Both the position numbers and the translations under genes were made by a program. A DNA stretch of 64,000 bases, taken from assembly GCF_006517235.1 (NCBI RefSeq), contig NZ_CP041188.1, positions 1,860,001 to 1,924,000 on the forward strand, read 5' to 3'. This DNA comes from Pseudarthrobacter sp. NIBRBAC000502772 (GTDB taxonomy: Bacteria > Actinomycetota > Actinomycetes > Actinomycetales > Micrococcaceae). Below the pieces are notes generated by a model. That model was not told the DNA's origin, ran no database searches, and was given only the letters and a program-made list of their open reading frames with translations. Below are positions 8,259-18,012 of this stretch, in pieces (position 1 is the stretch's first letter; the number at the start of each line of letters is the position of its first letter).

Positions 8259-9808
8259 CTACGGGGAGCCGTGCGTGTTGTTGGAACCGGCCTCCGCGCT
8301 GTCGGCGCTGGCGATTTTCTGCGCCGCCGTGGTGATGTTCCGTGCCATCGCCGGAAATATGAGGCTGTGGAAGGGCAGCACGGCAAGCCAGTAGAGCTTT
8401 CCGCTGAGGCCCTTGGGGAAGAAAATGGCCCGCTGCCGGTAGCGGCTGCCCGTCCCGTCAGGTTCCACGGACAGTTCAAGCCAAGCACGTCCGGGGGCGC
8501 GCATCTCCGCGCGGAGGCGCAACAGTTTTCCGCGCTCGATCCGTTCCACGCGCCACCAGTCCACCACTTCGCCCGAGGCCAGGGTGCCGGGGTGTCGGCG
8601 TCCCCGCAGCAGGCCCGCGCCGCCGGTGAGCTTGTCCAGCCAGCCACGCACGCGCCATGCCAGCGGCAGGGAATACAGCCGTTCCGGCCGCCGATTCCTT
8701 CGATGATGGTCCACACGTGGGCGGGATCAACATTGCCGTGGAAGGTCCGCTCATCCACATAGACCGTGTGGCCCGCCCAGTCCGGATCACTGGGCAGCGG
8801 ATCGGCGTCGGCCCCGGCATTTGACCAGGTGGTTTCCACCTGGCCGTCACGCTCCTTGCCCAGGGCTAGGGCAACGGCCTGCCGGTACGGGGTCAGGCCG
8901 CCTGCCGGCACCGGGATATGGGCGTCGATGTCGTGCTCGCGGGACACCGCATCGTGCTGCAGCGACTCGACGAGCGGGAGCGACATGGACAGCGGGATGG
9001 GCGTGGTCAGGGCCACCCACACGCCGGCGAGCCTCGGGGCGGGAATGGGCAGAGCCAGCACCACCCGGTACGGCAGCCCGGCCTCGGCGGCGTATTCCTT
9101 CATCATGCCCGCGTAGCTCAGGACCTGCCGGCAGCCAATGTCGAAGGTGCGGTTGACGGGCCCGTCCAAGGATGCGGCGCCCACAAGGTAGTGCAGCACG
9201 TCCCGGACGGCGATCGCCTCGATCTTGTTGCGCACCCAGCTCGGGGCCGGCATCAGCGGAAGCGTTTCGGACAGGTGGCGGATCATTTCGAAGGACGCGG
9301 ACCCGGAGCCGATCACCACCCCGGCCTGGAAGACCACCGAGTCCACCGCGCCGTCCAGGAACACCTCTCCCACGGCTTCCCGGGACCGCATGTGGGTGGA
9401 CAGTTCCACGTTGGCCGGGTGCAGGCCGCCCAGGTAGACGATCCGGCCTACGCCGGCCGCGGCGGCTGTGGCGGCCGTTTCCGCCATGGACTTTTCCTTG
9501 GACTCGAAGCCGGCGCCGGAAGCCATGGAGTGGACGAGGTAGTAGAGCACGTCGACGCCGGCCAGCGCCTGCTCCAGGGCTCCGCCGTCGTCGAGACTGC
9601 TCTCGATGACCTCAACCTTGCCCAGCCACGGCACGCCGGCGATCTTTGCCGGGGTTCTGACCAGGACCTTGACGGTGTGCCCGGCCTCCAGCAGCCGGGG
9701 GACCAGGCGGCCGCCGATGTAGCCGGTGGCGCCGGTCACCAGGACGGTTCGCGCCGTCCCCGGTGCCACGGTGGGGGGAGTGTCGCTCGGGCTGTTGCCA
9801 TCGCTCAC
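8259..9808 (-). pseudogene. NAD(P)-binding SDR-like/DUF2867 protein, single-base frameshift
   Basis: The gene reads GTG 9808 (GAGGAG upstream) through an N-terminal Rossmann fold (VLVTGATGYIGGRLVPRLL), a typical atypical-SDR body, and then a DUF2867-type C-terminal domain. The frame breaks at about 8676. Upstream coding ends in ...IIEGIGGRNG and the continuation YSLPLAWRVRGWLDKL is in another frame, ending at TAG 8259-8261. On the plus strand GAATACAGCC is read where GAATACCAGCC would restore GWYSLPLAW, so one C appears missing. Without correction the protein continues in a meaningless frame to 8201. It is either a recent inactivation or a base-calling error; the rest of both halves looks intact, which favours an error or a very young mutation. 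Confidence 0.8.
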
Positions 9809-9986
9809 TGAAAGCTCCTCAGGCCGGCAGGCGGAGGCGCGCAACAGGCGCGCTTCCTCAGCAAGCTTAGCAACGGGGTGCCCGCCGGGCCCCGGGGCAG
9901 GGGTAGGCTGGGATGACCCGGGATTCGAAGTGAATTTCGGGCTTTCGTGTTGCCTGCGATCCCATGAACCCACAGGAGTTTCCGCC

Positions 9987-12900
9987 ATGAGCCCCACTGG
10001 CCCGTCCCATCCTGGCCCGTCCATCGGTGGTCCCTCGCTGACCGGACTGCGCCGTGTCCTGGCAGAAGACCAGACGTTCGCGCGGGTCCAGGCGGAGGCG
10101 GCCAGGGGTTTTGACGTCCGGGGCCAGGACTACCAGATCAGCGCGCCGGCCGGACTCCGCGCCGTCCTGCTGGCGGAAATGGCAGACGGCCTGGACGCCG
10201 GCGCCGACGAAGGAACTCCCGACGGCGGGCTCCCTCCTGTGGTGCTGGCGGTCACCGCGACAGGACGCGAAGCAGAGGATCTGACAGCGGCCCTGCGCGC
10301 TTACCTGCCGGCCGATTCAGTGGCCGAGTTCCCCAGTTGGGAAACCTTGCCACACGAACGGCTCTCGCCCCGCTCCGACACGGTGGGCCGCCGGCTGTCC
10401 GTCCTGCGCCGCCTGGCGCACCCGGAAAGTTCGACGGCGGGCCGGCTGCGTGTGGTGGTGGCACCGGTGCGCGCGGTGGTCCAGCCGATCGTCGCCGGGC
10501 TGGGTGACCTGGTTCCGGTCACCCTGAAGGTGGGACAGGACATGCCGTTTTCCAGCGTGGTGCGGAGCCTTGCCGATGCCGCCTACGCACGCGTGGACAT
10601 GGTCACCCGCCGTGGCGAGTTTGCCGTCCGCGGCGGCATCATCGACGTCTTCCCGCCCACCGAGGACCATCCCATCCGGGTGGAGTTCTTCGGCGACGAG
10701 GTGGACCAGATGCGCTGGTTCGCGGTGGCCGACCAGCGCTCGCTGTCGGCGCCCGGGGTGCACCACCCCGCCGAGCTCCACGCCCCGCCCTGCCGCGAAA
10801 TCCTCATCACGCCGTCGGTGATGTCGCGCGCAGCCACCCTGAAGGCGCAGCTTCCCGCGGCCGCGGACATGCTGGAGAAGATCGCCGGCGGCATCGCGGT
10901 GGAAGGGATGGAATCCCTGGCCCCGGTGCTGGTGGACGCCATGGTCCCGTTCGTGGAGCAGCTGCCCGCCGGGTCCATCTCGGTGATCATTGAACCGGAA
11001 AAGGTCCGCCGGCGCGCACATGATCTTGCGGCCACCAATGAGGAGTTCCTGGAAGCAGCCTGGTCCACGGCCTCGGATGGCGGCACGGCTCCGCTGGACC
11101 TCAGTTCGCAGGCGTCGGCAGCGTTGCACTCAGCCAGCTTCCGTTCCCTGGCCGAAACGCGGAGCTTCTCGCTGGAGCACGAGGTGTCCTGGTGGTCCAT
11201 CACGTCGCTGGCCACTGACGAGGAGCTGCTGCCCGAGATTGACGTCCTGAACCTCCGCGCCCGCGAACCGCGCGGGTACCAGGGTGATGTGGCCGAGATG
11301 ATGGACTTCATCGGCTCCCACGTCCGGGACCAGTGGCGGATCGTGGTGGCCACGGAGGGTCCCGGCCCGGCGCAGCGCCTGGCGGAACTGTTCCACGACG
11401 CCGACATCCCCTGCGCCCGCGTGGACACCCTTGAGAAGGAGCCGCAGGCGGGCATCATCGAGGTGACCACTGCCGCCGTCGGACGCGGTTTTGTCCTGGA
11501 CAGCCTCAAGCTGGGGCTGCTCACGGAAGCGGACCTGTTGGGACGGACGTCCGCGGGCTCCACCAAGGACATGCGGCGCATGCCGTCCAAGCGGCGGAAC
11601 GCCGTTGACCCGCTGCAGCTGGTCAACGGCGATTCCGTGGTGCACGAACAGCACGGCATTGGCCGCTTCATCGAACTGATCCAGCGCAAGGTGGCCGGCG
11701 GCGGAGACGGCGTCCGCGAGTACCTGGTCCTGGAATACGCCCCGTCTAAGCGCGGCGCCCCCGGGGACCGCCTGTTTGTCCCGACCGACCAGCTGGACCA
11801 GGTGACCCGCTATGTCGGCGGCGATACCCCGGTGCTCAGCAAGATGGGCGGCTCCGACTGGGCCAGCACCAAGTCCAAGGCACGCAAGGCCGTCAAGGAG
11901 ATCGCCGGCGAGCTCATCCGGCTGTACTCCGCGCGGATGGCCTCAAAGGGCCATGCCTTCGGGCCGGACACTCCGTGGCAGCGTGAGCTGGAGGAGGCCT
12001 TCCCGTACGTGGAGACGCCGGACCAGCTGACCACCATCAATGAGGTCAAGGCGGACATGGAGCGCGAGATCCCCATGGACCGCCTGGTGTCCGGCGACGT
12101 GGGCTACGGCAAAACCGAGATCGCCGTCCGGGCCGCGTTCAAGGCGGTCCAGGACGGGAAGCAGGTGGCGATCCTGGTGCCCACCACCCTGCTCGCCCAG
12201 CAGCACTTCGAAACGTTCACCGAGCGCTTCTCCGGCTTCCCCCTGCGGGTCAAGGCCCTGTCGCGGTTCCAGGGGGCCAAGGAAACCAAAGAGACCGTGG
12301 AGGGCGTCAAGAGCGGCTCCGTTGACGTCGTCATCGGCACCCACCGGCTGCTGTCGAAGGACTTCGCGTTCAAGGACCTGGGCCTGGTGATCGTGGACGA
12401 GGAGCAGCGCTTCGGTGTGGAGCACAAGGAAGCATTGAAGAAAATGCGGACCAACGTGGACGTGCTGGCCATGAGCGCCACCCCGATCCCGCGTACGCTG
12501 GAGATGTCGTTGACCGGCATCCGGGAAACCTCCACGCTGGCCACGCCGCCGGAAGAACGCCATCCCGTGCTGACATATGTGGGACCGTACACGGACAAGC
12601 AGACCTCGGCGGCCATCCGGCGTGAGCTGATGCGCGAAGGCCAGATGTTCTTTGTGCACAACCGGGTGTCCACCATCGACCGGACGGCCGCGAAGATCCG
12701 TGAACTGGTTCCGGAAGCACGTGTTGAGGTGGCGCACGGGCAGATGTCCGAGAGCCGGCTGGAACAGATCATTGTGGACTTCTGGGAAAAGCGGTTCGAC
12801 GTCCTGGTATGCACCACCATCATCGAGACCGGCCTGGACATCTCCAACGCCAACACCCTGATCGTGGACGGGGCGGACAAGTACGGCCTCTCCCAGCTGC

Positions 12901-13679
12901 ACCAGCTCCGCGGCCGGGTGGGCCGCGGCCGTGAACGCGCCTATGCCTACTTCCTGTACCCGTCCGAGAAGCCCCTGGGCGAGGTGGCCCTGGAACGCCT
13001 CAAGGCCGTGGCCACCCACAACGAGCTCGGAGCCGGCATGCAGCTGGCCATGAAGGACCTCGAAATCCGCGGCGCCGGCAACCTGCTGGGCGGCGAGCAG
13101 TCCGGCCACATCCAGGGCGTCGGCTTCGACCTTTACATCCGCCTGGTGGGTGAGGCGGTGGCCGACTTCCGCGGTGACGCCGAGGAAAAGGCCGCCGAAA
13201 TGAAGATCGAGCTGCCGGTCAACGCCCACCTCCCGCACGATTATGTGCCGGGGGAGCGGCTCCGCCTGGAGGCCTACCGGAAGCTTGCCTCCGCATTGAC
13301 GTACGAGGCCATCGAGGAGGTCCTGGCCGAGCTTGTGGACCGTTACGGCGAACCGCCGCTGCCGGTCCAGAACCTCATCGCCGTGGCCCGCTTCCGGGTG
13401 GGGGCCCGCGAAGCCGGCCTGTCCGACGTCGCGCTGCAGGGGAACTTCATCAAGTTCTCCCCGGCGCAGCTGCCGGAGTCGAAACTGATGCGGCTGACCC
13501 GGATGTACCCGGGTTCCCAGTCCAAGCCGGCCCTTGACGCGGTGCTGATTCCGAAGCCCAAGACGGCGAGGATCGGCGGCCGCGACCTGCAGGACGCCGA
13601 GATCCTGGAGTGGGCCAACGGGGTTATCCGCAACATCTTCTCCGACGCGCCGCTCGCCGCTCCGGCAGTAAGAGGTTAG
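9987..13679 (+). CDS. mfd: Transcription-repair coupling factor Mfd
   Basis: 1230-residue Mfd, the ATPase that removes stalled RNA polymerase at DNA lesions and recruits UvrA. ATG 9987 is supported by AGGAG at 9974-9978; the frame is open further upstream but nothing there looks like Mfd. Domains in order: UvrB-like N-terminal region, RNA-polymerase-interacting domain (DPLQLVNGDSVVHEQHGIGR), the helicase with Walker A GDVGYGKTE (about 703-711), DEEQ box (804-807), and LHQLRGRVGRG motif VI, followed by a TRCF C-terminal domain. Length is normal for the family. The next gene starts 4-7 bases after its stop. Confidence 0.97.
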   Translation: MSPTGPSHPGPSIGGPSLTGLRRVLAEDQTFARVQAEAARGFDVRGQDYQISAPAGLRAVLLAEMADGLDAGADEGTPDGGLPPVVLAVTATGREAEDLTAALRAYLPADSVAEFPSWETLPHERLSPRSDTVGRRLSVLRRLAHPESSTAGRLRVVVAPVRAVVQPIVAGLGDLVPVTLKVGQDMPFSSVVRSLADAAYARVDMVTRRGEFAVRGGIIDVFPPTEDHPIRVEFFGDEVDQMRWFAVADQRSLSAPGVHHPAELHAPPCREILITPSVMSRAATLKAQLPAAADMLEKIAGGIAVEGMESLAPVLVDAMVPFVEQLPAGSISVIIEPEKVRRRAHDLAATNEEFLEAAWSTASDGGTAPLDLSSQASAALHSASFRSLAETRSFSLEHEVSWWSITSLATDEELLPEIDVLNLRAREPRGYQGDVAEMMDFIGSHVRDQWRIVVATEGPGPAQRLAELFHDADIPCARVDTLEKEPQAGIIEVTTAAVGRGFVLDSLKLGLLTEADLLGRTSAGSTKDMRRMPSKRRNAVDPLQLVNGDSVVHEQHGIGRFIELIQRKVAGGGDGVREYLVLEYAPSKRGAPGDRLFVPTDQLDQVTRYVGGDTPVLSKMGGSDWASTKSKARKAVKEIAGELIRLYSARMASKGHAFGPDTPWQRELEEAFPYVETPDQLTTINEVKADMEREIPMDRLVSGDVGYGKTEIAVRAAFKAVQDGKQVAILVPTTLLAQQHFETFTERFSGFPLRVKALSRFQGAKETKETVEGVKSGSVDVVIGTHRLLSKDFAFKDLGLVIVDEEQRFGVEHKEALKKMRTNVDVLAMSATPIPRTLEMSLTGIRETSTLATPPEERHPVLTYVGPYTDKQTSAAIRRELMREGQMFFVHNRVSTIDRTAAKIRELVPEARVEVAHGQMSESRLEQIIVDFWEKRFDVLVCTTIIETGLDISNANTLIVDGADKYGLSQLHQLRGRVGRGRERAYAYFLYPSEKPLGEVALERLKAVATHNELGAGMQLAMKDLEIRGAGNLLGGEQSGHIQGVGFDLYIRLVGEAVADFRGDAEEKAAEMKIELPVNAHLPHDYVPGERLRLEAYRKLASALTYEAIEEVLAELVDRYGEPPLPVQNLIAVARFRVGAREAGLSDVALQGNFIKFSPAQLPESKLMRLTRMYPGSQSKPALDAVLIPKPKTARIGGRDLQDAEILEWANGVIRNIFSDAPLAAPAVRG

Positions 13680-13685
13680 ACCTTG

Positions 13686-14507
13686 ATGGGAGGACATCAC
13701 GCCGCGTCGGGGGCCGCGGCGTGGGTAGCCATTGCCTCAACAGGGCCGTACACGCTGGGCTGGTATCCGCTGGACGCTACGGGGATCCTCATCGGCGGGA
13801 TGGCGACGGCGGGGACGGCGCTCGTGTGCGACTGGGACCACCGCCACAGCACGGTGGCCAACTCGCTGCCGCCGCTGTCCAACCTGATTGCCGTGGGGAT
13901 TGAGAACGCCAGCGGCGGGCACCGTCAAGGCACCCACTCGGTGCTCGGGGCGGCGTGCTTTGTGCTGCTGGCCATGATGGCCGGGCAGTTCCAGCTGCAG
14001 ACGGACTGGGGCCTGCTGTCCGTGGGTGCAGGCCTGCTGTGCATGTTCATGATCAACATTGCGGCCAAGGCACTGAAGCTGTTTCCCAAGTCCGGATTCA
14101 TCAGCAACTGGATTTTTGCCCTGACCATGGCCGGACTGGTGACCTGGTTCGCGCCGGAACAGTGGACCTGGCTGCCTGTCTCGATGCTGACCGGGGTGGT
14201 AGTGCACATTGTGGGGGACATGATCACCACCGGGGGCGTGCCGCTGCTCTGGCCGATCGTCATCAAGCCACCGAAGTTCCTCCGGAAGCTGCCGGTGCTC
14301 AACGACGTCTGGAAAGCCAACGGCGCCTTTTCCCTGCCGCTGCTGGGCCGCGCCGGTTCCAAGCGCGAGTGGCTGGTCCTGATCCCGGTCAGCGCCTACG
14401 CGATGGTGGGCATGTGCGTAGCGGCGTGGTCGTTGGCAAAGGCACATTTCCCCGCCGCCATGGCGATCGGAAAGACCGCGGTCAGCCGCCTGCTTGGCGC
14501 GGGCTGA
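13686..14507 (+). CDS. YdjM-like (DUF457) membrane-bound metal-dependent hydrolase
   Basis: 273-residue polytopic membrane protein of the YdjM/LexA-binding, inner-membrane metal-dependent hydrolase family. Near the N-terminus are MGGHHAASGAAAW and DWDHRHS, and later the GTHSVLGA segment; these His/Asp clusters are the family's presumed metal ligands. About six hydrophobic segments follow. ATG 13686 is preferred, but TTG 13683 (AGAGG at 13671-13675) is equally possible. It lies directly after mfd and is probably co-transcribed, ending before a strong terminator. Physiological substrate unknown. Confidence 0.8.
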   Translation: MGGHHAASGAAAWVAIASTGPYTLGWYPLDATGILIGGMATAGTALVCDWDHRHSTVANSLPPLSNLIAVGIENASGGHRQGTHSVLGAACFVLLAMMAGQFQLQTDWGLLSVGAGLLCMFMINIAAKALKLFPKSGFISNWIFALTMAGLVTWFAPEQWTWLPVSMLTGVVVHIVGDMITTGGVPLLWPIVIKPPKFLRKLPVLNDVWKANGAFSLPLLGRAGSKREWLVLIPVSAYAMVGMCVAAWSLAKAHFPAAMAIGKTAVSRLLGAG

Positions 14508-14546
14508 CACGGGCTGTGCTTGAGCGGCCAGTCCAGTTCATGACTT

Positions 14547-14587
14547 AAAAGGCTGCGGCCCCGGAATATCCGGGGCCGCAGCCTTTT
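14547..14587. terminator. Bidirectional intrinsic terminator
   Basis: Perfect 19-bp inverted repeat: left arm 14547-14565 and right arm 14569-14587, three-base loop, GC-rich core with A4 at the left end and T4 at the right. It separates the convergent YdjM-like gene and the small membrane-protein gene and can serve both strands. Confidence 0.93.
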
Positions 14588-14603
14588 AAGTTACCGAGGG
14601 TTC

Positions 14604-14849
14604 TTACTTGCCGCCGGCTGAATCGGAGCGGCCCATGATGGTCTGCGGGATCCAGAACGCCAGGAAGAACATGCCCAGGCAGGCGGCCATCGGCCACGGG
14701 TTGCCGAGCGTCAGGAAGGACAGGGAGTAGATGGAGCCCAGGAACAGCGCCATCATGGGTACAAACAGAAGGACGCTGCCCAGAAGGCTGTTCTCGTTCT
14801 GTGGGGTCTGTACCGTGGTGTTGCCGGACTCGGTGGTCTTGCTGGACAT
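14604..14849 (-). CDS. Small membrane protein, function unknown
   Basis: 81-residue protein starting at ATG 14849 behind AAGGAGG. The N-terminal 22 residues are polar, then two hydrophobic helices follow (about 24-44, LGSVLLFVPMMALFLGSIYS, and 52-70, PMAACLGMFFLAFWIP), with a short hydrophilic tail. I do not recognise the family. It lies downstream of deoC on the same strand with a 52-bp gap and may be read from the same transcript, ending at the bidirectional terminator. Confidence 0.75.
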   Translation of the reverse strand: MSSKTTESGNTTVQTPQNENSLLGSVLLFVPMMALFLGSIYSLSFLTLGNPWPMAACLGMFFLAFWIPQTIMGRSDSAGGK

Positions 14850-14901
14850 TGTTTCCTCCTTGGCCCCGCGGGGCTCAAACTGTGGCGGCTCCGGGCCCGC
14901 G

Positions 14902-15627
14902 TCAGTAGCTGGCTGAACCCTGTTCACCGTTGACGATGGCGATGCCGGAGCTGGCACCAATACGTGTTGCACCTGCAGCAATCATAGCCTGCGCGTCGGC
15001 AAGGGAACGTACGCCGCCGGACGCCTTGACGCCGAGATCGGGGCCGACGGTGCGGCGCATCAGGGCGATGTCCTCGGCCGTGGCGCCCCCGCCATTGAAC
15101 CCCGTGGACGTCTTGACGAAGTCCGCCCCGGCTTCAACGGACGCCTGGCAGGCAAGAACCTTCTGGTCATCATTGAGCAATGCGGTTTCGATGATGACCT
15201 TCAGGATGGCGCCGCTGGCGTGCACCGCTTCCGCGACTGAGGCGATGTCCTCGACCAGGGCGCCTTTGTCGCCGGCACGGGCAGCGGCGATGTTGATGAC
15301 CATGTCGACCTCGTCGGCGCCGTCCAGGACGGCTCCGCGGGCTTCAAAGGTCTTGACATCGGTGGGAATCGCCCCCAGCGGGAACCCGACCACTGAGCAC
15401 GTCAGAACGCCGGACCCCTTGAGGGCGGTCTTGACGGTCTTGACCCAGATGGGGTTAACGCAGACTGACTTGAAGTGGTATTCGGCGGCCTCGGCACACA
15501 CTTTGAGGATCTCTGCTTCGCTGGCCTCAGGCTTGAGCAGCGTGTGGTCAATGTAGGAAGCAATGTTGCCCGACGCTGAGACCGTACCGGCTCCAGTTTG
15601 GTCGGTAGGAGTGGCTGAGTTGCTCAT
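14902..15627 (-). CDS. deoC: Deoxyribose-phosphate aldolase
   Basis: 241-residue class I aldolase that cleaves 2-deoxyribose 5-phosphate to glyceraldehyde 3-phosphate and acetaldehyde in deoxynucleoside catabolism. The Schiff-base lysine is in VKTSTGF (K172), the second essential lysine in VKASGGVR (K201), and the conserved Asp in [11 protein letters not shown] (D109). Start ATG 15627 is chosen because AAAGGA precedes it by about six bases; ATG 15642 is also in frame. A purine nucleoside phosphorylase is encoded about 10 kb away, which would supply the upstream step of the same salvage route. Confidence 0.95.
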   Translation of the reverse strand: MSNSATPTDQTGAGTVSASGNIASYIDHTLLKPEASEAEILKVCAEAAEYHFKSVCVNPIWVKTVKTALKGSGVLTCSVVGFPLGAIPTDVKTFEARGAVLDGADEVDMVINIAAARAGDKGALVEDIASVAEAVHASGAILKVIIETALLNDDQKVLACQASVEAGADFVKTSTGFNGGGATAEDIALMRRTVGPDLGVKASGGVRSLADAQAMIAAGATRIGASSGIAIVNGEQGSASY

Positions 15628-15728
15628 GATGGTCCTTTCCATGTGGCCTTGTGGGCCGCCGGAGCCACGCGGTGCGTGGCTGTTCAGGTGACCATCTTGT
15701 CACAGCGGGTGTCGCGGCGGGCGGACGC

Positions 15729-16637
15729 TTACGCGGCCGCAGGCACACGCTCCGCCACACCCGCGGCCACGCCTTCCACAGCGTGGGCTGCCAGGCTTTC
15801 CGCCGCTGATGTAGCCGTCATCAGCTGCGCGGCGCAGGCTCCGGCGGCAGAAGCCGCGGCGACCAGCAGTCCCAGCCGGACGCCGTCGAACGCTGCGGCG
15901 TCACCAATCGCCCAGATGCCGGAGACCGATGTCCTGAAGTCCTTGCTGATGGCGATTCCGCCGTTGGGGGCGGTGGCGAGTCCGGCGCTGGCGGCGAGTC
16001 CATCGCGGGCAACCCGCTCTTCGGCCAGGACAACCAGATCCCCGTTCATGCTGCTGCCGTCCTCGAAAACAACGCCGGAGGCGGTCAGGCCTGAGCCGTG
16101 GATGGAGTGCACCACGGCGGCCGGCCGGACCGTTGTGCGGATGGGCCTGACGCCGCGGGCCCGCAGCACCGCTTCGGCCTGGCCCGCCGCCGCGCCGGTT
16201 CCCACGAGGATTCCCAGTGGCCGCCGGCCCAGTTCCCGCGTCACTTCCTTGACGGCGTCGCCGATCCGGGCGGCGTCGTCGATCGTGGAGTAGCTCAGGC
16301 AGCGGCCGGCGCCCGCCACGGGGGACGCGACGGGCGCTGATCCGGTGGCGATGACCAGTTCGTCGTAGCCCAGTTCCATGCCGTCGGCGGTGGTGACGGA
16401 GCGGTTCCCCGCGTCAATGAAGCTCGCTGGCTGGCCTAAGCGGACGGATACCTGTGGCAGCTCTGCGAGCTCCAGGAGTTCGGCGGGAGCGTCGTCCCGG
16501 TTGCTGAGGACGGTGACGGTGCCGCGGAAGCGGGCACCGTCCAACTGGCGGACCAGCGCCTGTGCGGCGGGCCCTGCCCCGGCGATGACGATGCGCGGAG
16601 CCGGGGAAACTGAGGTGGACGGTGCCGGAGCGGACAT
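15729..16637 (-). CDS. FAD-dependent pyridine-nucleotide oxidoreductase, short form
   Basis: 302-residue flavoprotein of the two-dinucleotide-binding-domain type. The FAD site is IVIAGAGPAAQALV at residues 16-29, followed by YDELVIATGSAPV, an NAD-binding GILVGTGAAAGQAE, and the second FAD contact GIWAIGDAAAF. It resembles the N-terminal reductase half of NirB but ends after these domains, without BFD, ferredoxin or siroheme parts. It lies 206 bp downstream of the hemD-type regulator on the same strand, so a link to nitrite or siroheme metabolism is plausible but unproven. The redox partner is not known. Confidence 0.8.
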   Translation of the reverse strand: MSAPAPSTSVSPAPRIVIAGAGPAAQALVRQLDGARFRGTVTVLSNRDDAPAELLELAELPQVSVRLGQPASFIDAGNRSVTTADGMELGYDELVIATGSAPVASPVAGAGRCLSYSTIDDAARIGDAVKEVTRELGRRPLGILVGTGAAAGQAEAVLRARGVRPIRTTVRPAAVVHSIHGSGLTASGVVFEDGSSMNGDLVVLAEERVARDGLAASAGLATAPNGGIAISKDFRTSVSGIWAIGDAAAFDGVRLGLLVAAASAAGACAAQLMTATSAAESLAAHAVEGVAAGVAERVPAAA

Positions 16638-16720
16638 GTGCTGGCCCTTTCGCTGGCGGCCGCTGGAGCGGCCGGGACTTCGTGATGAATCCCAGCGTAG
16701 GCGGCGGGCTTTTCAGGCGT

Positions 16721-16778
16721 GTTTCCCCGCTGTTGCTGGGAAAACACCCTTTGTTCGCCAGCGTTTACCGGCCGGTAA
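16721..16778 (-). promoter_or_regulatory. Candidate GlnR-like half-site and palindrome before FAD oxidoreductase
   Basis: GTTTC-N6-GTTGC at 16721-16736 (reverse GCAAC-N6-GAAAC) resembles the GlnR unit gTnAC-N6-GaAAC with one or two mismatches. A perfect 14-bp palindrome TTACCGGCCGGTAA lies at 16765-16778. Both are 84-141 bp upstream of the oxidoreductase start. The assignment is tentative. Confidence 0.3.
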
Positions 16779-16843
16779 CAAAACCCGTGACGGACCTCTC
16801 CCTGCGCTCCGGACTGACACAAAGGCGGCCTGGGCCCGCGTCC

Positions 16844-17998
16844 CTAGACGCGGATCCGGTAACCCCTCTTGACCACCGTCTCCACCAGGCGGCCGTCCGG
16901 CAGTGATGACCGCAGGCGGCTGACAGTCATGTCCAGGGCGTGGACTGAGCCCTTCAGCTCGAGCAGCTCCGACAGCGATTCCCGGGAAAGCACGGCCCCA
17001 CCGGCCCCCAGGAGGGCACGCAGCAGCAGCAGCGGCGCAGGGGCCAGCTCAACCTGCGCCCCGTCGACCCGCAGGCTGCGGCCGCGCAGCTCAAGGTTGC
17101 CGGACGCGGTGTCCAGCCGCCGCACATGGTTCAGGGCGAGGTGCTCGCACACCAGCCGGATGAGGGCGCCCATCCGGAACCGTTCCGGAACGAGCGGCGA
17201 GATACCGGCGTCGAGCAGGGGCTGGGCCGTGACGGGCCCCACCACCGCCGTGGTGACGTTGGTTTTCAGGCTTTCGATGAGCTGCTTGTAGACGCCCATT
17301 TCGTGGGCGGTGCTCCACACGGCATCGACGGCGGGGGCGCTCGTGAAGGTGAGCACATCCAGATTGCCGCTGCACACAGCCTCGATGAGGCGTGGAAGCC
17401 GGTCTTCGCCGTCGGGCTTTACCCAGCGGTAAGGGGTGACCGTCAGGACCGTGGCGCCGGACATGCGTAGCCGTTCCAGCTGCCGGACGTCCGTGTAGCC
17501 GTGCAGCTGCACGGCCACGGTCTTGCCCCGCACGCCTTCGGCGAGCAGCATGTCCACCAGCGTTGCGGTGGTTTCGTCGCTGCTGATTCCGACGTCGGCG
17601 AGTCCGGCCGCGCGGACGGCGCCGCGGGCTTTGGGGCCCCGGACGAACATCCGGCACGCCCCAAGTGTTTCCAGGAGCTGTTCACCGATCCCAAACGAAT
17701 CAGCAGCTTCGCACCAGCGGCGCATGCCGTACGCCGTAGTGGCGATGCACAGGTCCGGGCGTGCGTCGATGATGGCCTTGGTGTCCTCGATGAGGCGGAT
17801 GTCCTCCTGCACCGGGGCGATCTTGAGGGCCGGCGCGTGCAGTACTTCCGCGCCGCGGCGTTCCAGTGCCTCGATGAGGTCCCGGGAGCGCCGGTGCGAG
17901 GTGACTCCAATGCGGAAGCCCTCCAGCGGGGAGTCCGCAGCCTCCGGCCCGGACGTCGCGTCAAGCTGGGCAGGTTCAGCTGGTGCCAGTGCGTTCAT
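16844..17998 (-). CDS. nnaR: Uroporphyrinogen-III synthase fused to winged-helix DNA-binding domain (NnaR type)
   Basis: About 384 residues with a HemD domain (start FRIGVTSHRRSRDLIEAL, later TYGMRRW-like and VVGPVTAQPLLDAG segments) followed from about residue 295 by an OmpR-type winged helix (LELRGRSLRVDGAQVELAP, ending VVKRGYRIRV). In actinobacteria this fusion is NnaR, which regulates nitrate/nitrite assimilation together with GlnR, and the neighbouring nirB and cobA strongly support that. Whether the HemD half is still catalytic cannot be told. ATG 17998 has AAAGGA upstream; ATG 18016 overlaps the cobA stop as ATGA and would add six residues. Confidence 0.85.
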   Translation of the reverse strand: MNALAPAEPAQLDATSGPEAADSPLEGFRIGVTSHRRSRDLIEALERRGAEVLHAPALKIAPVQEDIRLIEDTKAIIDARPDLCIATTAYGMRRWCEAADSFGIGEQLLETLGACRMFVRGPKARGAVRAAGLADVGISSDETTATLVDMLLAEGVRGKTVAVQLHGYTDVRQLERLRMSGATVLTVTPYRWVKPDGEDRLPRLIEAVCSGNLDVLTFTSAPAVDAVWSTAHEMGVYKQLIESLKTNVTTAVVGPVTAQPLLDAGISPLVPERFRMGALIRLVCEHLALNHVRRLDTASGNLELRGRSLRVDGAQVELAPAPLLLLRALLGAGGAVLSRESLSELLELKGSVHALDMTVSRLRSSLPDGRLVETVVKRGYRIRV

Positions 17999-18012
17999 GG
18001 GGGTCAATCCTT

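Noticed and set aside
8201..8680. Continuation of the NAD-binding protein in its first frame to 8201
   Set aside because: After the frameshift this frame is Arg/Pro/Ala-rich with no similarity to the expected C-terminal domain, which lies in the other frame.
11943..13700. Minus-strand open frame (585 codons) over mfd
   Set aside because: His/Gln/Gly-rich artefact; mfd helicase motifs are on the plus strand.
15729..16637. FAD oxidoreductase as a truncated copy of nirB
   Set aside because: It has a clean start and stop and a complete two-domain flavoprotein fold, and its sequence is not a close copy of the NirB N-terminus.
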